This document shows, piece after piece, positions 45,633 through 56,800 of a stretch of DNA of 64,000 nt. Origin of the DNA: Carposina sasakii (taxonomy: Eukaryota; Arthropoda; Insecta; Lepidoptera; Carposinidae); the NCBI GenBank assembly GCA_014607495.2, contig CP053148.1, forward strand, positions 1,612,001 through 1,676,000. The letters run 5' to 3'. The notes below the pieces were generated by a model. That model was not told the DNA's origin, did not search any database, and was given only the letters and a program-made list of their open reading frames with translations. Both the position numbers and the translations under genes were made by a program. The number at the start of each line of letters is the position of its first letter. Positions within the stretch are counted from its first letter, which is position 1.

Positions 45633-48407
45633 CTATTCACTAATTGGTACAAACAATTTGTATAATGATTCTGAATCATAATTACTAGATATATTCTTAT
45701 GATAATATTTTCTGAATGTGTTGGATGATTTCCAATTTCCACGAGCGAGTATCTCATCTAGAGGGGCATTTTCGATCCAGCTTTTAGATGCTACAGCGGA
45801 TCTGACGCTGCCAGCAGTCGCCTGTATGCCTGCTTCTTGGAGGAATTTTCTCACCCATCCTGCTATTATTGTGCGAGATGCAGGTCGTGGATTTTCAGTC
45901 AGTGTTATAAACAAATCATCTAATGTGAGTGATCTCTTTTCCTTCGATAAATTAATAAGGTGTGTCACCCAATGTACGGGGCAAAGGTGTTTGTCTTGGG
46001 TATTCATGATTAATTTCCATAATGATTGCTGATGACTATCCGAGTCTGTTTTCGACCCAAAGACCGGTCTAAATACAACGTAATCATTACCAGCAGTATA
46101 ATGATGAGAGGAGATCTTAAGGAGCGTTAAATCATGTACCCTTCGTCCTGAACAGAGAAGGAGTATGGCAGCGGTGCACTTCGATGCTTCATACAGACTA
46201 GGTGTATTAAAATCCTTAGTAGTTAAGTAACGTCGTAATATATCAGTGTCCCAAATAGGTGGCTTTTCAGGTTTTGGGTTTGCTAACGATATAGCCTTCA
46301 GGACCTGTTTTACTAAGCTATGCGAACTTAGTTTCTCCTGTTTGTCCGGGTTAGAGAATGTGGCCACAACAGACTTATGCACTAAAATTGTACTTAAAGA
46401 GAGACCTTCCTTTTGATGCAGATCTGCCAAAAACCGAGCGAGGTCGGAGCCCGTGGGGCATAAGGTGTCTAAACCTTTCTCTTTTGTCCATGTCGACCAT
46501 CTTTTCCATGCTGGTCTATAGGTCTTTAAGGTAGATTTGCGCCAGCTTGATGACAATAGCTTTTTCTGTTCATCTGACCAATCATTTAGTTGCTGGCTCC
46601 ACCCCCACATTTCCAGGCCTCCAGTGTCATTTCCGAGACTTTCGGCGGGGGTAGCCCTGTCGTTACGTCTACTAAGACTTGATGAAGGTTCCTGATTGTG
46701 AATGGAGCGTCCAGAGCTCGACTCTTCAGGTCTGGTCTCCAGAATGCCCCCTCCCACCGCGGTACTATCAGTATGTATGTACCGCATGCTCTGTTCAGTT
46801 TCGCAAGGACTCTCGGGATCAGGTATGGGGGAGGAAATACCCATGCCAGGTTGAAATTCCATGTGAAGCTCATGGCATCGTGAAACGACGCCCGTTGATC
46901 TTTTCGGTTCAGGGTGCAATATGTCGGTATCACGTGCGCTTGGTGTGACGCAAAGAGGTCGACCGTGGGCATACCCCATTTCCTGAAAATGGTCCGTGTT
47001 ACTGATGGCAGTAAATGCCATTCCGGGGGAAGTCTCCTTCGGGATAGCCGGTCGGCATGGCAGTTGTAATTGCCTGGTACGTGATGAACTGATATGTGGA
47101 TGTCGTATTGATCCAAGAGGTAATATACACTGTTCGTGAGTTCCATCAATGCGTTCGACTTGGTACCCCCTTGATTGCGGAGATATGCTATTACCGACTT
47201 GTTGTCGCATTGAATAACCAGACCTTTCGATTTGAGCGTTACTCCCCAATATTCCAGGACATTTCGAATTGCCAGCATTTCCTTCTGGTTGCAATGCAGT
47301 TGTCGTTGTGAGCTTGTCCATGTTCCTTGGAGAGGCTGATCGTCGAGCATAGCTCCCCAACCTAGGTCGCTCGCATCTGTGGTGAGATAATGTTGTGGTG
47401 GAGGTATATGTAATTGACCGCGAACTCGACAGTTGACCAACCACCAGTTCAGCTCCTGGACTGCCTGTTCTGGTAACGCTAGTGTTTTTATTTGTGGAGA
47501 TTTCAACATCAGGTTGGACTGTGCTTGGAGGGCTCGATAATGAAGGCGTCCTCTCTTTACCACAAAGCTGGCGAAGTTCATTGTGCCTGTTACCTTCTGC
47601 AAATCTAGCAATGTAGCTCTTTTTTTGCATAAGAGGTTTGTGATAAGTGTTTCCATTTTCTTTGTCAATCTCCTTGGTAAGTATTTTAGGTTTTTCCAGG
47701 GGTCCCAGATTAAACCTAAAAATTCCAACCGTTTTTGCGGTGCCAGTATCGACTTCTCCATGTTTATTTTCCAGCCAAGGTAAGTCATGAGATTTACTGT
47801 TAGAGCAATGTGTTGGCTCAATATGGCTGGGTCTTGATTGACCAAGCAGAAGTCGTCTAGATATACTAAGACACGTACGCCGCGATCCCTTAGATACTGA
47901 ACGACCCAATTCGTTAGGCTCGCAAACGTTTTTGGCGCTGAACTTAGCCCGAAGGGCAGACATGTCATTTGCCATAAGTTGTTTGCGTAAATTAGGCGTA
48001 GATAACGTCTGTGACTCTTTGCCACTGGTAAGTGGAAATAGGCCTGGCTTAAGTCTATTTTTGCCATCCAGTCTTTGCTTTGTATGAAGTCTGGCATACG
48101 TTGGACATTTATGAGCCGAAACGTACCGGCGTGAATGTACCTGTTGAGTTTCTTCAGGTTGAAAATGGGCCTGGAAGTGCCGTCTGTTTTTGGACGTAGG
48201 AATATTGTTGACGTGAAGCTGGGTGATACCCGTGCTTTTTCTAGTACACCCTGAGATATGAGCTTCTTTATTATTTGCAACATTTCTGTCGACTGTGGCG
48301 TTTGCTGTTGAAAATTGGGTTTGAGCAGAGGCGGCTTTTGTTTGAACGGAATTCGATAACCTGTCAACATTTGAAGTATATGAGGCGGCGCCCCAAGATA
48401 CTCCCAA
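45633..48407 (-). CDS. DIRS ORF3: tyrosine recombinase (long overlap with ORF2)
   Basis: An open frame of 924 codons. The first ~600 are in a different frame over ORF2 and have no recognisable domain (rich in S, T, R, H). The C-terminal ~320 residues form a tyrosine recombinase. It has a SAM-like N-terminal part (STLKTYRPAWKRWSTWTKEK), catalytic Arg in LLCSGRRVHDL (about residue 756), a second Arg in GSVRSAVASKSW (about 869), and a likely catalytic Tyr in TFRKYYHK (901 or 902). It would carry out integration of the circular DNA by strand exchange. The real start is unknown: the open frame begins without ATG, and translation may begin further down or by re-initiation. The stop is at 45633. Confidence 0.88.
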   Translation of the reverse strand: MGVSWGAASYTSNVDRLSNSVQTKAASAQTQFSTANATVDRNVANNKEAHISGCTRKSTGITQLHVNNIPTSKNRRHFQAHFQPEETQQVHSRRYVSAHKCPTYARLHTKQRLDGKNRLKPGLFPLTSGKESQTLSTPNLRKQLMANDMSALRAKFSAKNVCEPNELGRSVSKGSRRTCLSISRRLLLGQSRPSHIEPTHCSNSKSHDLPWLENKHGEVDTGTAKTVGIFRFNLGPLEKPKILTKEIDKENGNTYHKPLMQKKSYIARFAEGNRHNELRQLCGKERTPSLSSPPSTVQPDVEISTNKNTSVTRTGSPGAELVVGQLSSSRSITYTSTTTLSHHRCERPRLGSYARRSASPRNMDKLTTTTALQPEGNAGNSKCPGILGSNAQIERSGYSMRQQVGNSISPQSRGYQVERIDGTHEQCILPLGSIRHPHISSSRTRQLQLPCRPAIPKETSPGMAFTAISNTDHFQEMGYAHGRPLCVTPSARDTDILHPEPKRSTGVVSRCHELHMEFQPGMGISSPIPDPESPCETEQSMRYIHTDSTAVGGGILETRPEESSSGRSIHNQEPSSSLSRRNDRATPAESLGNDTGGLEMWGWSQQLNDWSDEQKKLLSSSWRKSTLKTYRPAWKRWSTWTKEKGLDTLCPTGSDLARFLADLHQKEGLSLSTILVHKSVVATFSNPDKQEKLSSHSLVKQVLKAISLANPKPEKPPIWDTDILRRYLTTKDFNTPSLYEASKCTAAILLLCSGRRVHDLTLLKISSHHYTAGNDYVVFRPVFGSKTDSDSHQQSLWKLIMNTQDKHLCPVHWVTHLINLSKEKRSLTLDDLFITLTENPRPASRTIIAGWVRKFLQEAGIQATAGSVRSAVASKSWIENAPLDEILARGNWKSSNTFRKYYHKNISSNYDSESLYKLFVPISE

Positions 48408-48673
48408 CGGTGATAGTATTGACGAAGTTGCCCTGCTCGGAATGGTTGACTCGGCAAGTCAGGACCTTTTCCTAGGTTGATCTCTCCTATCCCGTCGGGA
48501 TGAGGGAGAGTTAGATCGGTATTTCGGTTTGTTTGCCGATTGACCTTGGCCATATTGGCGCTTACCTCCTCTGAGCTTTCCGAAACCGGCAGTGTTTGGA
48601 TTGGATTTATTCGGCCTTGTCTGAAAGTTGCTTTTCGTGGGCCCCTTGTTTGCCACGGGTTTTGATACGTCAT
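46586..48673 (-). CDS. DIRS ORF2: reverse transcriptase, RNase H and MT-like domain
   Basis: Counting from the upstream limit of the open frame at 48703 gives 705 codons. The first ATG is at 48671-48673. RT motifs include FLRPKTDGTSRPIFNLKKLN, KIDLSQAYFHLPV, LPFGLSSAPKTF and the active site VYLDDF (about residues 280-285). RNase H follows: TTDASDLGWG (about 441), NQKEMLAI (Glu about 475), QCDNKSVIAY (about 498) and HADRLSR (about 549). After it comes the DIRS MT-like segment with PTVDLFAS (about 579) and WVFPPPYLIPRVL. The frame overlaps the end of ORF1 by about 215 bp and the start of ORF3 by 1.8 kb. It appears intact. Confidence 0.93.
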   Translation of the reverse strand: MTYQNPWQTRGPRKATFRQGRINPIQTLPVSESSEEVSANMAKVNRQTNRNTDLTLPHPDGIGEINLGKGPDLPSQPFRAGQLRQYYHRWEYLGAPPHILQMLTGYRIPFKQKPPLLKPNFQQQTPQSTEMLQIIKKLISQGVLEKARVSPSFTSTIFLRPKTDGTSRPIFNLKKLNRYIHAGTFRLINVQRMPDFIQSKDWMAKIDLSQAYFHLPVAKSHRRYLRLIYANNLWQMTCLPFGLSSAPKTFASLTNWVVQYLRDRGVRVLVYLDDFCLVNQDPAILSQHIALTVNLMTYLGWKINMEKSILAPQKRLEFLGLIWDPWKNLKYLPRRLTKKMETLITNLLCKKRATLLDLQKVTGTMNFASFVVKRGRLHYRALQAQSNLMLKSPQIKTLALPEQAVQELNWWLVNCRVRGQLHIPPPQHYLTTDASDLGWGAMLDDQPLQGTWTSSQRQLHCNQKEMLAIRNVLEYWGVTLKSKGLVIQCDNKSVIAYLRNQGGTKSNALMELTNSVYYLLDQYDIHISVHHVPGNYNCHADRLSRRRLPPEWHLLPSVTRTIFRKWGMPTVDLFASHQAHVIPTYCTLNRKDQRASFHDAMSFTWNFNLAWVFPPPYLIPRVLAKLNRACGTYILIVPRWEGAFWRPDLKSRALDAPFTIRNLHQVLVDVTTGLPPPKVSEMTLEAWKCGGGASN

Positions 48674-49790
48674 CAGAGGGACGTTGATCGTATTGCGGCG
48701 CAATTTTGCGATCTTTTTGTAATGGCCAGAACACCTTGTTCACACCACCTGCCTTATCTATAACAGCGCTGAACTTCTCAGCGTCAAAAAGGGTTGAGCC
48801 AGAAGGCGGAATTTTACGCAGGGCACTTTTGTGAAACGGGTCCTTGACATGCACTAATAAACCTTCACGGCGACTTTGAATTAATTCGGCACGATGGCCA
48901 CAAACCAACTGTAGCACATCACTAGACGTTTTCACAAAATTGCCTTGCGTGAAAATTTCATTTATTTTAGCCTGAATATCTGTATAACTCAGAGAATCTG
49001 ATAGTTGAGCCCAGATCAAAAAGTTTTGCATTTCGGTGTGCAAAGCTTCACGCTGTTTAAGCAATGCGTGAGTTATACTTGCAAAGGATTTTTCCATATT
49101 ACATGAAAATTTTGAATTATCATAACGCTTCACCTCTTCGTTAGCATCGAGAGAGGTGAAGCCAGGTGTATGTAAGTATAATTTTTGCACGTCCGAGTAC
49201 CGAACGTCTTTCCAGTCATCTTGTTCAAAATGCTGTAACTCGATTAATTGCTTAAGCATAGTTTCAGATGTATGAGGTATAGTTGGTTCTTTAACTTTAG
49301 TTCCTACATTTAAATTGAATTTTGGTTCCATGTTAGATTCGTGTTTTTCGTGCAAAACCTCACTATTTTCCATGCCAGATATATCGTCATAAAGCTCACC
49401 ACTTGCGTCTAAATCAATTTCGTTTTCGCAGTCGTGCCTACCGGATCCACATATACCCTGAGGGGGTTTGGAGGTAACAGCATGTTCACGAAGAGAGTTC
49501 ACTGATTTAATTAAATGTTTTAACTTACGGTTGTAATGTCGAGATCCTTTCCTGCGTTTTTTCTTGCCTTTCCTATAACGCTTACGCTTATCTTCTGACC
49601 CTGAGCTTGAGCTACTTGTGGAACTTGATGATGTGTACGAGCTTGAAGAGCTCGATGAGCTAATAGACCTTTTCCGCTTTTTCCTAAGTTTAGCAGCGTT
49701 AATCAGCTCAGGGCTTCGTGCTCTTTGTTCCAGATCCTCGCGGTGTTAGTCCTCTGCTTGCTTACTGGTGGATGGACCGTGCTCACTCAT
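48459..49790 (-). CDS. DIRS ORF1: gag-like protein, with premature stop
   Basis: ATG at 49788-49790 opens MSEHGPSTSKQAED, then an in-frame TAA (49746-49748) at codon 15. The same frame then stays open to the stop at 48459. The product has a Ser-rich tract and basic clusters (RKKRKRSISSSSS, KRKRYRKGKKKRRKGSRHY), an acidic middle, and a basic C-terminus (SRRDRRDQPRKRS). No zinc knuckle was seen. It probably packages the RNA, as ORF1 of DIRS elements is thought to do. The single stop may disable this copy or be read past. Confidence 0.8.
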
Positions 49791-50043
49791 GATGTCTAAA
49801 ATAACGTAAAAATTTAAATTATTTAAGAAAAGATTTCTAATCACGAACGGCAACGCCGTTAATTTCTTAGGTTAAGTAGATAATTCTACCCTCAATTAAT
49901 TTGCGTATAACTTGTGCATTTACTTACGATTTTTAGCGAATTATTTACCACAATTTTTATAAGTAGACGCACACGCAGCACTTTGAGACGGTTTTATCCC
50001 AGGTAATGGTTGACACGACCGCCTCGGTCGGGAAACGAAACGC

Positions 50044-50214
50044 CAATGAGGATAAAACCGAGGCTTAAAACACAGCTGCCACTGGTGGCGCTAGCGTCGT
50101 AAGAAATGATTGGGAAGGCGAAGGAAGTTGGGGGATGTGGATGGACTGGAAGTGCGTAATAGCACCAAAAGGAAGTGAACGCTACTCTCTTATATTTTAT
50201 TAGGCTTCGAATAA
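50044..50214 (-). repeat. DIRS inverted terminal repeat (5' end of element)
   Basis: 171 bp, the inverse of 45075-45245. Outside it the element continues about 20 bp (CGGTACAGTACTGTTTAAT) to its end. In the coding direction it precedes ORF1 by about 250 bp and should contain the promoter. Confidence 0.92.
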
Positions 50215-50407
50215 CGGTACAGTACTGTTTAATAACACCCGCTCTGTAAAAGATAATCTGATAGAACTTATATATCATTTATGGATCAGCAGATTTTTTT
50301 CAAAATTTCGGAGTTAGTCCCATAATGAAAGTTAGTTTATCGTTTCATGTCAAAAGATAATCAGTACTTTTTGGTAGACCTTGTATACATAGGCACGGGG
50401 GGGTGGC

Positions 50408-50665
50408 TATCTAGTGCGTGTGCATGGTTTTATATGCAGGTAAGCTATGTAAAACTTTAGTCGGAATACGATCTATTCATGGGCTCATGTAAGTTGTTTC
50501 TGCAATTCTTTTTGATCTTTACTAATTTTACACATTCTTGAGGATTTTCCCGAAGTTTCCATTCATCATTATCATCTATCATAAATTCAGAAATCATTTA
50601 CTAAAGACAATGGCTGTATGGGCGTAGTTCCCCTTGCCTTTCCTTCGGGATAAACTAAGCAAAAA
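50408..50665 (+). mobile_element. Family I repeat, third copy
   Basis: The same words as 22330-22585 (GTGCGTGTGCATGGTTTTAT, CTTTCCTTCGGGATAAACTA). It ends about 200 bp before the SLC35C2 start. Confidence 0.75.
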
Positions 50666-50865
50666 TAAATTTAGTCTGTGATATTTTGCATTTTGCGGTG
50701 CAGACAAATGGAATATTGTTGCTTCTTGCTGGAATGTGAACGATTTTATTAAAATGAAACTACATACCTTAGTGAATTGTTTTTATTAATTGTTCAGAAG
50801 ACTACAGTTATTTGCTATGCAATATAGTGAATTGTTAGAGGATTTATTATCAGTCTTCATCAGCC

Positions 50866-53800
50866 ATGCCTGGAACAAAATACAAACAGCTGTCGCATAA
50901 GGCGGATGAAGAGGACGTGTTTACAAATTTTACAAACAAAAAGAAGGGAAAATGGTCCGATGTTTGCTTCCAGAAAAGCCTGTTATCGCTTGGGCTAATT
51001 CTGTTGTATTTCTCGCTTTCGATCGGCCTGACTTTTTATCAGAGATGGCTATTGAAGGTATGCTCAACTACCTAAAATCGATTCAAATTATTTTTTATAA
51101 TCACGATACTTTACCATTACCATTACACTTCGCTAATTTAAAGATTTTTCTTTTGGTATAATTTTATCAACAAAACAATATTTAGATAACATTCATAATA
51201 AAATTGAACAAAATATGTAAGTAGGTATGTATATCTTATAGATAACATGTTGTATTGTACTATCAAAGTAGTAAACATGAACGTTATCTAAAGCTAAGCT
51301 AGGTTGCTTACTGATAAGAAATTAAACAACCTTGTCTAACAGCCTAGGATATTTCACCTCTTTTTACCAACGTTTGAAGTGATAATTATCATTGATAAAT
51401 ATCAATTTAACCTTTGAATGTTCTTAAGTCTGTACATAATACTGAGGCGCGCGCGATCGCGGGCGTCAACCTTTTCGTATACCTACGAATGGAACATAGA
51501 CTTACAAATGTCACGACAGTACAATAAAAGCTTGGAAAATCATTTTTAATTAATGTATTGAGTAATGATAAAACTCATAGAACAAATGGTTTATGATTTT
51601 AGCTACCTAGTCTTGCGAGGTTATTGATGTTTTAAAATTAACCATGTATATTCAATCCTTAAAATTTCCTTTCAGGATTTCCATTACCCGTTAACGGTGG
51701 TAATGTACCACCTGGTGATCAAGTGGTTACTGTCTACAGTGGTGCGGCTAATACTCTACCTCATCACGGGCACTCCTCAGTTGTTACTACCATTTGTGAC
51801 CTGTCTCCGGTCTGTTGGGCCAACTGGGCTTGTCAGTGGCATTGACGTAGGATTCTCCAATTGGGGTTTGGAGCTTGTCACCATCTCTCTTTACACAATG
51901 ACGAAGTCCACAACCATAATTTTCATCTTAGGATTTGCCATTCTACTGGGACTTGAGAAAAAGGTAAATATTTATCATTATTTATATCCCTAGTCATAGA
52001 ACCAATGGAGTAAATGGGTTCTCGAATGGAGACCGCACCTCGGCAATCATAGAGTTGGGCGCCCTCCGGCCAGATGGACCGATGACTTAAAGAGGACGGC
52101 TGGTAGTGACTGGATGGAAAAAACGGGACATCGATCCATGTGGTGTACACTGGGGGAGGCCTACATCCAGCAGTGGACTGCAATAGGCTGACAATGACGA
52201 CGACGATGATATCTCTAGTATCTAATATAACTTCCAAAAAGTTTGAGTATTAAATACAAACACAAGTTTTCTCTAAGGTATTTTATTTTATTATTTTCAA
52301 GAGACACAAACAGAGAAAAATAAATTTACAATATGAAGTAGCACAATAAATTTAAAGTTAGTCTAAGACTAAGTAAATTTCATATTGTTATGTTGTTATG
52401 TGAATCGACATTTTTGTCTGTACATGGAAGATATAGGAGAAAAAATATTATAGGATACCTTTATCAACGCAGTAGTACCCAAAAGAATGATTTTAAGAAT
52501 TTTTCTCTGTTTGTCAGTTTGTCTGTGCGTTTGTGCACGCTAATCTCAGAAACGGCTGAACCGATTTCTATGCAGTTTTCAGGAATATATTGTGACAGGT
52601 CCCACTTAACATATAGGCTACTTTTTATCCTGGGAAAATGTTTTTATCCCAGATAATTTCAACATTTGTGTTTTTTCTGTAGTCCACGCGTACGGAGTTG
52701 CGAGCGTCCACTAATTAATAATATGTATGTAGTAGAGTTTTACGATAAGTATGTAATTTCTATTTAAGGCATATAATAATTTAGGTTTATATTGTATATT
52801 ATTTTTTAGTAAAACATCAAAAGCAATAAACTCCAAGAAGGTTAAGTGTATGCCCAGATCCAGGCGATGCATTTCCACACAGTACTGGGCGGAGTAGATT
52901 TTGTAAAGTATGGAAAATCATAAAATAGACACATGTCTGCGTTATAAAATCATACGTAAGCGTAGCTCATGGACATTTCGCTTTACAAAATCTGCTCTGC
53001 CGTGCACTATGTCGAATATTGCGTGCTTGCGTTAGGCGTCTGGGAATATACCTAGCTTAATATATCCCCTTACCTGCATCTTTGCTATGCAAAACAAAAG
53101 ATAACGTTTTAGCTACTCGTGCATAACAGCTAAGCTGTAGGTAGTCAGTATTGTGCCCCTGAAATTCGTCACGGATACCGGATACTTTTAAATTACTTAT
53201 TGTGTTTATTTCCTCAAGTGCAACTAAGCGGAAACTGTACATCTTTACTCCTATTTGGCGTAAGCCAATTTTGCTTGCGAATTTACGTACATAAATTAAT
53301 AAATGTGAAAGTATATGTGTGTGTATGTTTGTCCGTCTTTCACGGCAAAACTACTGAATAGATTTGTATGAAATTTGGTACACAAATATTCTAGAGCCCG
53401 AGAAAGGACACAGGCTACATTTTACTATGGTAGGTGGCATCACTGCGCGATAATCGAATACCGCGCGGACTGAGTCGCGGGCAACAGCTAGTGTTTATAC
53501 AAATCATCAACATCCTATATACACGTTTAGCATATCGGGGTAAGATGTTAATGATTTGTGACAAGCTGCTAGCTGGCCGCCTGAGAGCATGCCCGAGTTC
53601 CTTAGTCGAATCTTTCGGCATGCACGGAAGGAGATGCACCTGATGTATTCTAGCAAAGCCCCGCATCAGGATAAATTGCTTGCGAATTTGCGTATAACAT
53701 AAACTGAATTTTTGCTAGTTCAATACTGATTTTTTTTGTGGATACTGGACACTGAAGATGCAATCATGCGATGCGATTGTTTAACTATATTAGCGAATGT

Positions 53801-56800
53801 AATATGAACTTCATATAAAATTTGTCTTGCACAATACTATTCTGATAATATCGGATTCCATTTTCCTTATCGGGGTTCTTTCTTTATTTTCGTTCCCGTA
53901 AACAGGTGACGGTCTTGTTAACGTGGAACGATGCTTTTCATAAGCAGACTCTTGTCGTGTTATTAGAAAATAATTTAAATATTTTTAAGCTAAAGATTGC
54001 CTAAATTTGACAAATATTCCATACATTGTGGTGTTAAATGTAATTTTTAAACAGTAGGTACTCATATCTAACGTTAGATGAGATTTTGTAATAAATAATA
54101 ACACCATTGGAATCAAGGGTTTATATTTATGCCCTAGATTTTTACGCTAAGAGCACAATTCCGCTATAAAATACGAGAAGCGAAACCGCTGGATGAATTG
54201 CTGTGCCGGTCAAGTGTCAAATCATTAGAACAGGCAGTTACGCTAGTGTCCCGCTTCTCCTTTAATACTGACATAACATGCCGTTATTACTGCGGTGCTG
54301 CTGTTATGCGGAGGTGTGCTACGGGCATTATGTTATGTTACGGTAGAGGAGATACCAAATCCCTGGTTACGGTAACACGTCACGTCAACGCATCACGACG
54401 TGACGTCATGATGAGCTTTCCACGTCGACGATTAATTTTCATGTATTAGGATGCAGTATTTATCGGTTTTAATTTTTACTAACAAATTTTCCTGCTATTT
54501 GGCACATGCGAAGTTATTCTATTATCTGTTTTACTAAAATGTTATATGTATGATCTCGTGCTTGGGCGTTTGTTACACTCATGATACACAATGCCAATAT
54601 ATATCTATAGTATATCTACCTACAGATTTAATTCGAACTAGTGGACGCCCGCGACTCCGTCCGCGTGGACTACAGATAAAGCAAAATGTCGAAATTATGC
54701 GGGATAAAAACATTTTCCCGGGATAAAAAGTAGTCTATATGTTAAGTGGGACCTGTCACAATTTCTCATAATTCCTGAAAACTGCATCGAAATCGATTCA
54801 GCCGTTTCTGAGATTAGCGTGCACAAACGCACAGATAAACAGACAAACCGACTAACATCTACTTTTATATTATTCTTCTACCTGGTTCCTGGGTCGACAG
54901 GAAACACCGACAAACAGACAAAAATTCCAAAAATCATTCTTTTGGGTACCTTAATAAATCTTCCATGTACAGACAGCGATCCGTTACATTTTTATTATAT
55001 GTATAGATAGATATTGACTTTTACCCTCATAAATAGGTATTTCATATTGAATATTAATATCTTATGAATAATGTTTCTATGCGAATGATTATTGTATTAA
55101 AACTCCTAAATCTTATCTACTTCGGCTATGTCGGAACTGAACGGGATTATGGACTTGAGATTATGATATAGGTAGTAAATGTCTTCTAAAAGTTATACAT
55201 TTTATTTTATTATATTTATATTCTCACAGCTGTGTTCCCCAAATGAGGTAGCCAAAACTGCAAGATAATAAAGGAGATCTCAAAGCCACGTTTGGCGTAG
55301 CGGGGTCAGGTGTAAGTTTCTAGCTTATCACCTGACACAATACCCCTAAGTAGTGTCATGTCGACTCTTACATGTATGGAAGGAGATGCAGCTGATGTAT
55401 TCTAGTGAAGCATCAGCACAGAGTTAGAATTTATAAGTGGATACAATACAAAATGTACGTACATACTACACAAAATACTTATAAAAGATATAATGTAATA
55501 GTTAGCTAGATTATGCAATTTGCCTGCGGCTTTATGGACTTATAAATTACTGATAGATGACGTTAATAATTGTTTTCATGGCCTTATGCGAACTAATTTG
55601 CTATTGTATTGCACATGACAGTGTCCTGGTGTACTTGTTGCTTGCTTATTTTCGAAAAACTATGTTTCGCTTTCATATTCCTAGTATTTATTTCATTATC
55701 AATTTTAATTGTCTTGCTATCTGTTAGAAGTCACGCTACGTTTTCCTTTTTAAATGATAAATATTATCATATCTAACTGTTCTTTGTCGATTTAGGGCCG
55801 ATTTTTCAAAACGTCAGATAGCCTATTAGAAGAATAAAGTTGATGCTGTCTCTCTCTTTCTCTCTCTCTAAAACTTGTTCATGATAGAGACAGCATCAAC
55901 TTTATTCTTCTGATAGACTATCTGACGTTTTGAAAAATCAGCCCTTATACGAATACATATATAATCTGCATCTCTCATAGATAGATCACAATGGAATGAT
56001 AATATAATAGATAGTCGTTTCGTTACAGGAGATTTACGTGTTCAAATTCAAATTCAAAAAAATCATTTATTCGACATGAAAGCATTAACACTTGTTTATC
56101 GATTGTCTAATTATATGTTACTTTCTATGTTCGCACCCCAAAAATGAAACCGCTACCAAACAAAAAAGGAGGTGAATTTAAACAACCCAAAAATAAATAA
56201 ATCGCAAAGCTTTTGCTTTGGCAACGGTCACCACCCCAAGGTGCGATTTGTTACGGTCTGTCAGGCATAAGTTAGCGATTCGGGGCTTAATAGCCACCAA
56301 AGTGGAGAATAAGAGTTAAGGTCGCCTAAAGACGAAATCCAGAAGAGCTGCTACACAGTTCTCCTTTATGACAAAACCAACATTAGGTCTGACACACCGC
56401 ATGATTCTACTATTACTGTTACACTATCTCAGTGAAGTGTCACTGCTTGGGAGAAGAAATAGCAAGAAAACTCCCAGCGACACAGTCAAAACTAAGTAAC
56501 ATATTAACAAAAGAATCTTACATTGGATAAGATATCAGATAGTAACACTTAACTCATTTAGTGTGTATAAATTCAATTATCATAACATAATTAATTAAAA
56601 TTCTTATAAATTACATACCCACTTACACAAAGTAAGTACAGGTCCATGTCAAATTTAAACTGTATAAATAAAAATAAAATGTTGTAACCTTTGTTAACCT
56701 TTAACCTGTGGGGCAAGCAAGAACCTATCGATGGTGCGTAACGCTATCGTCACACGGTCTGGTCGATTTTGGTTACGAGGCGATGGCGTTACGGCGGCTC

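Larger units (their letters stand above)
45026..50234 (-). mobile_element. DIRS-type tyrosine-recombinase retrotransposon
   Basis: About 5.2 kb, coding on the minus strand. It has the architecture of the DIRS order: a gag-like ORF1, an ORF2 with RT, RNase H and MT-like domain, and an overlapping ORF3 ending in a tyrosine recombinase. It has inverted (not direct) terminal repeats and an internal complementary region. No DDE integrase or protease was seen. Both ends finish in AAT, as expected for insertion by a recombinase without target duplication. The two long inverted repeats differ at only a few positions. One ORF1 stop codon is the only clear coding lesion, so the copy is recent. Confidence 0.92.

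Noticed and set aside
45718..48475. Plus-strand open frames of 60-104 codons across the DIRS element
   Set aside because: Antisense shadows of the RT and recombinase frames.
54198..54449. 83-codon open frame in SLC35C2 intron 2
   Set aside because: Repeats of TTACGG/ACGTCA words and no protein resemblance; probably non-coding.
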